Source: Closterium sp. Naga37s-1 | Lineage: Eukaryota > Streptophyta > Zygnematophyceae > Desmidiales > Closteriaceae | Assembly: GCA_947471745.1 (NCBI GenBank) | Contig: CANJKZ010000541.1 | Span: 248,001-312,000 of the forward strand | DNA: 64,000 nucleotides | Reading direction: 5' to 3' | Shown: piece by piece, positions 56,837 through 64,000 of the stretch | How positions within the stretch are numbered: the stretch's first letter is position 1 | Layout of the letters: each line of letters opens with the position of its first letter | Notes under the pieces: model-generated | What the model saw: the letters and a program-made list of their open reading frames with translations, nothing else | What the model was told of the DNA's origin: nothing | Database searches by the model: none | Program-made: the position numbers and the translations under genes

Positions 56837-59800
56837 ATGGAGCGCTCATCCCTTCATCTCGTCGCTCTGTTCCTGCTGACATGCCTCTCGGTCTCACGAG
56901 TAGACTGCGTTCCCCTCGCCGACTCCCAAAGGTGAGCGACACCTTTCACCACCCATCCGCCAGAGAGTCATTCGGTGGTAGCACAGAAATACCGCGTCTC
57001 AAAAATCGCTGGCCCGAAATGTTACCTCGAGCTAACCCTAAAGTTGGCGCGAGGTAACCCATGCGCGCTGGCATCGGGATATTCCAACTTGTAACATAAA
57101 GTTTATGTAGGTAGCCCCGAGGTAACCTGCGTTGGGGGTGAGTTGGGGCCACCTATGATTTTTGAGACGCGCTTACTCCCCATCATTCAGGTTTCCAATC
57201 CGTTTATGGGCTCTAACAACGTTTGAAAGACAACTTGCGAGCTTGCAATAGGTGAACAAAAGTTTGCAGACATCTTTGTACTGTTGCATCTGAAACAAGT
57301 GGCGCGCACGGGGCTGGCCTGGCCAGCCTAGCGACTAGCGGCGCCGTAGCTACTAGCTAGGAGAGATCTAGGAGAGTGACGCCGCGACTCAGAGACGAAG
57401 ACCAGAGAGTAGATAGGAGAAGGTCCGAGATAGGGATTCAGGACTCTTTAAAAACGAAAGTATGAAGATGATACACAAGATCCCGAGAATGTTGTTTATG
57501 GCTAGAAGAAGAGGAGACTCGGAAGTAAACCCGTGTCGCCACTATTTTAGCATCATGGCATAGCACCTCGATGCCATGCCCTGCTGTATTCTAAGGTATG
57601 TCGGGGATAGGAGAGTGTTCTCGAGGCTAGCAAGTGCAGAGTTTTGGAGCTACCTAAGAGATACGATTTCTCTCCCCTTCGGTTTCCCATGCACTCTCGC
57701 ATGACGAATCTCGACTTGTTACGATTTCATTTATGCTGGACCCGAGACAGGTGATAGACTATGTTTGATTGCTGCTCTACTTTGACAAATAATCGTGTTG
57801 TCCCTTCACATAACGAGCCAAAAAAATGCAATACGCGCCACCTAAACCATTCACAGAGATGCACTAGTAGGCAAAAACGGGCTATTGATTAGCAGCATAC
57901 ATGTTTTAACTTAGCTCCAAATGCTCACCTCCCAACGTGTTTCCCATGGACACCTTGGACTGCACTTGTTAGAAGTGGACACTTGGATGGGAATGGGTGC
58001 GTTGACCAAACATGCCACATTATCTCCATCAATTAGCAAACTGGGCTATCCCTACATGCACATCCTTCCCGGTTGGCAACATAATTTTAGGCTACATGCC
58101 CAAAGCAAAACCGAGGCAATGAGAGTTCAGTACATTATGGTCAACACAGTTTTCTGCTGATGATAAATCGACCTCCGCCGATTCACCATTGCGGTGGACC
58201 CTACTACGAGCACCACCAACCAATTTTCCGCCAAGTATAGCAAACCAGGGTCTGCCCACTGGACATTAGTAACAGCAGACTGAAAGCCGGGACATCTGCG
58301 AACAAGCTCATAAAGTTGTGCCTATGTCACTTTTTGGTCACGTGTCCAGTAACTGCTAAGAAAGTAACATATGCCCACGTGACATTCTTGCAGGTCAGGA
58401 GTGGTTTTCCAGTATTCAAGGAATGACTTCTTGACCCATGCCATCCCCCCTTCTCCCACCTCTCTCCCTCCCCATCCCATCCCGTCCCTCCCCTCATTCC
58501 TTTCCCCGCAATTCTGTCCAATGAAGCTGCCCCTATTGTTCGTCCCAAATCAAACCCTTTTCAACCATGCCCAGCCCACACTAGTCGCCCGCCCATCTTC
58601 TAGCTGGCCGGTGATTACCCACATGGCAGCGCACCTTGGGTACAACGATGCTTGTGCCCTGACATCCTTACACCTCCCAACCCCCGCTCTAGTACCAGGA
58701 CCCGAATGGGGGCTGCTTTGGTAAACGAGGCTGCCTGAGTTGTACTTGCTCTTTGCGGGAAAAAAAACCCTCTGGCACGGCACCATTCCGCAAACCCGAA
58801 GAACTCTCCCCACTTACCGCTGCTGGTAGTAACAGCTGGCAGGGCGCTTCTCGAGAGGAACTGGTATGCCAGCCCACAAAACCGTTTATTTGTGGATTCT
58901 CATTGTTTCTCTCCATCCCTCCTGCTCCTACCCCCAGTGCATTTCTTGTGGAGTGCACATATGCGTGGAACGTGATGATTTACGGTTGGGTGGCTGGCGG
59001 CACCTGCGAGAATGCAAGCTACATTGCATGTGATGCCACTGGCATGATAACGAGCATGTGAGTGACCCCTTGAGCATGCTTGCCTACGGCTTCTCCGCCC
59101 CTGAGATTCGCCTCCCATCCTTCGTTGCCACTTTGACCCTCCTTCTGTATGTCATCCTTTCCTCACTCTTGAACAACATACCACGTGGCTTTATCGAAGG
59201 ACCCCCAGCTCCAAATGCCAGGAAACTCCCAAACGTCCGATAGGAATCCTCTTCCATCACCCCTGATTTCCTCCATTCTTCTCTTCGAATCGCACTCCAA
59301 CATCCCTTCCTCTCATGGCCCACACTTAGCAAAATAATGCTGATAGGCAAATTTCCAACGTGAGAAACCTGACACGCATGTCAGAACGTGCGTTGAGAGC
59401 ACTTGTGATTGCTTCTCACACTAGTGAGTGCTTCTCACTTCTGGATTGGTTCGCTTCACCAACGGACCATCAGACTCCATTGCATCACATTAGGAAGAGA
59501 GATAGAAAGGGTAGTTTACTGACCCCCAAATAACTCAGCGGTTGTAGAGACACGGACTATGACGTCGAGGTCTTGGAATGGTCGGCCTCATCGCCTGAAT
59601 GAGCAAGGGTCAAAGCACAGCACAAGCAAGCGAGAAAGCACTGAATGGTGGTGACTGAGGACAAAACGGCGCCGACCTTGACGTGCTCAGAAACATAATT
59701 TGATCGCTTTCTTAAGTCTTTATTTGATTCTCTTGCAATCAGTGATTCCATTACTTCGTGTTCATTTGATTACAAACATTAGTTGATGCTATTCTCACCC

Positions 59801-61748
59801 GTATTCTTCCCTTGAATGTCAGAGACTTAACAAAGCACAGCTTTCATGGGTCTATTCCATCAACCATTAGCTACTTGAGCAAGTTGACATATTTGTGAGT
59901 ACCCTCCTCCAGCACAAACATGTGATTGAAAAAGAGTGTTTGAAGAAAGCAAGAAAGGCAAATATGTCGACACGGACAGGCAGTGTGCGTCACATTATGT
60001 CGAACCACATTCAAACGGTAAGTTTGGTGATGTCATATGAGATGAAACAAGCCAGGGGATCTCATCTGTGTGCGTTATCATGCCATTCTTGCAAAGGAAA
60101 GAAAAAAAATGCAAAACAGTAAACATGAAGTGATTTTTTACGCTTGTGACCTCCAACATTAGGCAAAGGCCATGGCAAATGCCAGGATATATGGAAAATA
60201 AGCGGTTCAAGGGTGGCTTGGGAACGCTACCAATCGCTTCTCACCAGCATTGCAGAATTACGGTTAGAGTGTCAGATTTTGCAACATACGTTACTGTGTG
60301 AATAATTCTTCGTCATCCACCATCAGTATTTTTCCACTTTCGAAATCTCTCCCTGCGTGTGGGCTCCACCTATTGGCCCGTTAGAAATCTGGGCTGGAAC
60401 AACTTATCTGGATACATTCCACCAGCCATTGGCAGCTTGAGCAGTCTCACACAACTGTAAGTATCCGTTATTGACACACTTAGATTTGGGCAGCTAGGAA
60501 CCCCACTGCTGGCATCACACCCGTGTGCAACTACTAATTGTTCCCTTTAGCTAAACAGCTGTATACTTGTTGAAACATCATAATATGGGTGGCGTTGCCT
60601 TTTATTTTTTCCATCATAAACTATCAACTCATTCCCCTTGCATTTGCCATCTCGTGCCCCATTAGGAGGCCAGGTTGCAGCAAGTGCACGACTCACAATC
60701 ACACACCATCGCTATTCTCCTCTCCTTATCTCCTTCATTGTTTCTCTATCCATGGATTCGGCCTTGTGCATAACAGAAGAATAGAAGGGAACAGTTTTGC
60801 TGGATCCATTCCACCAGAGATTGGCAGCTTGAGCAACCTCGCACAGCTGTCAGTATTACCCATTGACACACTTGCCTTTTCTCTCATACTTGCTACTTTG
60901 TGATTTGACTTTTCCCTCTGATACTTGTTCATCTCTGCTCAGTGTTTTTGCATGCTTGTTGTTCTGAGTTCAGTCGACTACAAGTCCTAGTCGTAATTAA
61001 AACAACCAACTCACATTTCCCGATGTTGGTCAATGCATTTGCATATGCAGCCATAGAGATGGAGTCGCATGTCCGCCAGACTACAACAGTTGTGTGGTCA
61101 CACAGAACAGTTCAAGCGCCTTCTGTACAGAATGCACCTCATTCTGCAACACCTGTGGCAAATGTGGGTTTTACCATGGAATTCCCCATAGTTCCTGCCC
61201 GTACTACTGAATCTGTCTGCAAACAAATGGAGAACTTTATGTGCTGCTTATAAAACGTGATTGATGAATTTTGGTGCCAATTCCTGGCCTAGCATGCTTG
61301 TTGAACCTACCATTTCACCATATCCATATATCTGCTATCCATTCCCCCCCTCATCCCAGTGTCTGTGGGAGCCATTGCGGGTATAGTTGCTGGTGCTGCG
61401 GTTTTCTTGGTGCTGCTGGTGGTAAGCTTTCTGCTTTGGAGGAGACGTTACGTTCAAGGGGCAACAAAAAGAGCAGCAACAATCGAGAAGGGGCAAAAGA
61501 AAGTCGTGCAAGCCAGAAGTCTCAAAGGTGAACTCTCTTCTCACTCTAAATTAGGCCACAGATTCCTACATCACAAGGTACACAACACTTGCTTGTGACG
61601 GACTGTACACACAGACCACATTTCCTTACCGTTAGATGGCAGTACCAAAGGAACAGGCCCATCGGACGGACAGCCATTGATAACATTAAGACACTTCAAA
61701 ATTGGACTGAAACGTGATCATGTCGGTCTTCTTGGGCGCGTCTGCTAG
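56837..61748 (+). CDS. LRR gene C: transmembrane LRR receptor-like protein, truncated at a kinase P-loop
   Basis: Exons 56837-56931, 58938-59057, 59823-59894, 60385-60456, 60777-60848, 61051-61163, 61360-61527 and, tentatively, 61636-61748 sum to 825 nt, 274 aa. The signal peptide MERSSLHLVALFLLTCLSVS and exon 2 (LVECTYAWNVMIYGWVAGG) are clear paralogues of LRR-B. Three 72-nt phase-2 exons encode LRRs (NLGWNNLSGYIPPAIGSLSS); B has fifteen. Exon 6 is the Cys-rich cap (CTECTSFCNTCGK). Exon 7 has a transmembrane helix, IAGIVAGAAVFLVLLVVSFLLW split here as AGIVAGAAVFLVLLVVSF, followed by RRR and a basic juxtamembrane tail. The last exon reads through HVGLLGRVC to TAG. Aligned to GGFGRVYKGV of receptor kinases, TAG stands at the Lys codon. 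It is therefore either a receptor-like protein or a decayed receptor kinase. Confidence 0.7.
56993..57171. mobile_element. MITE-like element with 15-bp terminal inverted repeats in LRR-C intron 1
   Basis: CGCGTCTCAAAAATC at the left and GATTTTTGAGACGCG at the right are exact inverted copies, followed inward by another matching TGGCCC/GGGCCA. The 179-bp element has internal GAGGTAACC/GTTACCTCG pairs. No target duplication is evident. Confidence 0.65.
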
Positions 61749-61749
61749 G

Positions 61750-61958
61750 GAGTACACCAAATCTTCAGAGTACACCACCAGGTGAGCCGCAGCTCGTTGT
61801 TTTGACTTAACCGTGTGCTATGCTGACCCTTCTTAATCTCAGTGAGACCAATTGTAACACGCATGACTCAGAATGCGCTGGTTAGCTTGCTCAGAGATTT
61901 GCGGGTTGCCTGGTCTGTGCTCAAGCGGATGGCGTCTCCTTCGTGTGTTGGTGACGAG

Positions 61959-62002
<44 letters not shown>

Positions 62003-62117
62003 ACATTCAATGCAGTTGGTGCGAGTCTGCTCATTATTGCTTTGTTCCATTCCCTTTTGTTGGTGGACCAGTGGTTGCCAGGGGAATATTAGGAACGTCA
62101 ATGCTTATGCTCTCCTG
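61750..62117. other. Tail of LRR-C locus with (CTG)n
   Basis: CACCAG|GTGAGC at about 61790 looks like a donor for an exon continuing past the LRR-C stop, but no kinase exon follows. A run of about thirteen CTG triplets lies near 61962-62000. Nothing else is supported before the copia element. Confidence 0.4.
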
Positions 62118-62699
62118 TGTTAGGGTTGGTTCGCCCAACCACGGAACCTATGGCGAAAGTCTCTACGACGGCGGAATGACGGCGAAATGGAAGCACGTGG
62201 ATGATTCTAGGTGAAACGGTGGAATTCGGCCTACGGTGGATATTGGAAGCTACGGCGTGAGAAACGGGAGAGAGATCGGGAAGATACTAGAGAAATGGAG
62301 GAGAAGAGTAGAGAAGTATCGAGAATGAGATCGACGGGGGAAATTGTGGTTCGAGCTCGAGGCGTGTTCGAGAAGGTTCGAGATTCGGACTCAAGGAGTG
62401 TTCGGTGAATTCGGTTCGGTTGTGTGTGCGACTCGGGGTGAAACGAGGCGCGCGCGAGATTGCTTGAGAAACAAGTTACGTTACGAAACACGTTTTGTGT
62501 CTTGCTTGACTATAAATCTGCTTGTACTCATTCTGGAAATCACAACATTGGACAACATTGAGATTCTGAATTTGCTCAAGTGTGTATTGACAACTTCAAG
62601 CAGAGCTGCGCATATCGTTGGATTTGGGAGATCGTGGAGAACACGATAAGCAATAGCAAGTAGACTATTGCCGACTAAGGTGTTTACGATCCTAAGAAC

Positions 62700-62712
62700 T
62701 GGTATCAGAGCT
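62700..62712 (+). other. Retrotransposon primer-binding site (initiator Met-tRNA)
   Basis: TGGTATCAGAGCT is the canonical minus-strand primer site of plant copia and many other LTR elements. It lies 87 bp before the gag start codon. Confidence 0.9.
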
Positions 62713-62798
62713 TGGCGAACGGTCGCTTCGATCGTCGTGAATTCACTTGGTGCGCTAAGTGAAATTAGTGGAGAAGAGGAGTCGTTCACGCCTACGCC

Positions 62799-64000
62799 AT
62801 GGGAGACGAGGCGAGTTCGGGTTCCAGTGTGAGTCTTGGAGACCCGCAGTTGAAGGCTCTTCTCGAGGCCCTTGCGAGTGGCCGTTTGGTGGCGAAACCG
62901 ACGATCGGGCTCAGTGAAGCCCAGCGCTTCAACGGGAGCAACTACAATGTGTGGCGAAAGAAGTTCATTCGGAGGGCAGAGGAGGTGGACCTCTTGCCGT
63001 ACTACAGTCCCGACGAGGAGACGAAGGAGGGAGTTGCGCCTTCCACGACGGATACGAAGGAGAAAATAGCGGCGTTCAAAAAGCAAAGTAAGCAAGCGTT
63101 CTTTCAGCTTTGTCACTCAGTTGCCGATGGAATCGCGGTGGATTTGGACCAGTTTGCAGAGGAGCTGAACTCTGCACAGAAAGCGTGGGAGTACCTGGAG
63201 TCCACGTACATGGGTACGAACGATGTCAACAAGAAGGCGATTCGGAAGCAACTGCTGATGCTGAGCATGGAGAAAGGCGAGAAAATCATCACCTACATCA
63301 ACAGGGCGAAAAGCTACAACGACGATTTGCGGGTGATGGGAGCCGCGGAGACGGAGCATGAGATGATTGACCACATCATCCAAGGCCTTCCTAAAGAGTG
63401 GGAATCCGACATCGGTATGTTTACGTACCAACCGCCGGAGAGTTTGACGAAGCTGCAGGAGATTCTGCAATCGCTTGAGACGGTGAAGGAGATGAGGAAA
63501 AAGAAAGCGGCAGCAGCAGCTACGGAATTCGACGAGGAGAGGCCGACTTTGGTGAATGCCACGAAGGCGTTTGGAGCGTGCTACCAGTGTGGAAAGAGGG
63601 GGCATAAGGCGATAAACTGCTACGAAAATCCGCGAAGCAGTAACTACAAGGGCAAAGCGGTGGAGAACGATAAAGGAGAAAATGGGGGAGCGGAGTGGCA
63701 GCAGAAACGAGGTTTTGGCGGCAAGTGCGACTATTGTGGGCGCTATGGACATCGTGCTGTAGAGTGCTACTCCAATCCGAACAGCAGGAGCTACAAGGGT
63801 CCGTCGCAGCAGAGGATTGTGGCGGGTAAGGCGAATGTAGCGGAAGCCGAAAAGGAGGATGTGATTTTGGGAGGAGCGCATCTTGCGAACGTGGTGCGTT
63901 TACCGAAGGATGTTCGTCAGACGGACGGACGTAAGAAGACGGCATGGTTCATGGACAGCGGATGCACGCGTCACATGATATTCAGGTCAGATTGGATGGA
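62799..64000 (+). CDS. Copia gag-protease polyprotein, open at right edge
   Basis: ATG 62799 opens a frame of 400 codons that is still open at base 64000. The N-terminal part resembles copia Gag (FNGSNYNVWRKKF, then LEST YMG and a QGLPKEW segment). Two CCHC zinc knuckles follow: CYQCGKRGHKAINC and CDYCGRYGHRAVEC; many copia Gags have only one. The frame ends within WFMDSGCTRHM, the copia aspartic protease active site (D-S-G). No stops or frameshifts are seen, so this part looks intact and the insertion may be young. Integrase, reverse transcriptase and RNase H lie beyond the window. Confidence 0.92.
   Translation, partial: MGDEASSGSSVSLGDPQLKALLEALASGRLVAKPTIGLSEAQRFNGSNYNVWRKKFIRRAEEVDLLPYYSPDEETKEGVAPSTTDTKEKIAAFKKQSKQAFFQLCHSVADGIAVDLDQFAEELNSAQKAWEYLESTYMGTNDVNKKAIRKQLLMLSMEKGEKIITYINRAKSYNDDLRVMGAAETEHEMIDHIIQGLPKEWESDIGMFTYQPPESLTKLQEILQSLETVKEMRKKKAAAAATEFDEERPTLVNATKAFGACYQCGKRGHKAINCYENPRSSNYKGKAVENDKGENGGAEWQQKRGFGGKCDYCGRYGHRAVECYSNPNSRSYKGPSQQRIVAGKANVAEAEKEDVILGGAHLANVVRLPKDVRQTDGRKKTAWFMDSGCTRHMIFRSDWM

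Larger units (their letters stand above)
62118..64000 (+). mobile_element. Ty1/copia LTR retrotransposon, 5' part
   Basis: A primer-binding site TGGTATCAGAGCT at 62700-62712, complementary to the 3' end of plant initiator Met-tRNA, marks the end of a 5' LTR. The LTR probably begins at TGTTAGGG (62118), giving about 580 bp, but this cannot be confirmed because the 3' LTR is outside the window and the bases before the PBS do not end in CA. A gag-pol frame follows. The insertion lies about 370 bp after the LRR-C stop in the same orientation. Confidence 0.85.

Noticed and set aside
57180..58900. Possible gene within LRR-C intron 1
   Set aside because: Only short frames without family resemblance were found. 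A near-palindrome at about 57312 (GGCTGGCCTGGCCAGCC) is isolated.
61842..62123. Cys-rich open frame through the (CTG)n tract
   Set aside because: The polycysteine comes from the CTG microsatellite. No splice or homology support.

Overview
This is eukaryotic nuclear DNA, most likely from a streptophyte green plant (a charophyte alga or early land plant; the species cannot be read from the sequence). The evidence is plant-type spliced genes: a 26S proteasome ATPase of the RPT4 class, a DEAD-box helicase of the plant RH24 type, a 20S proteasome beta-3 subunit, three plant-style extracellular LRR genes with phase-2 72-nt LRR exons, and a Ty1/copia retrotransposon primed by initiator Met-tRNA.

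Layout: 1-12984 is an uninterrupted 19-bp tandem array lying upstream of, and probably inside an intron of, the RPT4 gene, whose last two exons are at 13273-13596. A minus-strand gene with a DUF2358-like domain has an exon at 15141-15746. LRR gene A (+, 16296-32743, 11 exons, predicted 459 aa) has introns holding a 15-bp array, a 54-bp array of about 6 kb and a 14-bp array of about 3.5 kb. LRR gene B (-, 43794-34082, 19 exons, predicted 514 aa) has fifteen consecutive LRR exons of exactly 72 nt. The RH24-like helicase (+, 45476-49689, 3 exons, 1086 aa) is followed by the proteasome beta-3 gene (+, 50787-55634, 6 exons, 204 aa). LRR gene C (+, 56837-61748) is a paralogue of B with a transmembrane segment; its reading frame stops where a kinase P-loop would begin. 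A copia element (putative LTR from about 62118, PBS 62700-62712, gag-protease frame from 62799) runs off the right edge.

The most striking theme is that introns here repeatedly carry tandem copies of the preceding exon's 3' end together with its 5' splice site. This is seen in LRR gene A (17132-17230, 17943-18395), the helicase (47638-47855) and at several introns of the proteasome beta-3 gene (51705-52400, 53289-53580, 54216-54234, 55022-55440). Related donor-bearing repeats occur in the minus-strand gene (14485-14645), and in extreme form in RPT4, where about 680 copies of a 19-mer each contain GCTGAG|GTGAGT. Summing the exons gives an integral codon number for each complete model, so the exon boundaries are well supported although no transcript evidence was available. 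The huge open frames across the arrays are artefacts of repeat periods divisible by three.

Functionally the window holds two proteasome subunits (one 19S, one 20S), a probable splicing-related helicase and a small family of cell-surface LRR proteins. Nothing in the sequence shows that they act together. Genes from 13-33 kb and 45-55 kb are GC-rich with CT-rich introns; genes B and C lie in AT-richer DNA with ordinary introns and several short terminal-inverted-repeat elements.
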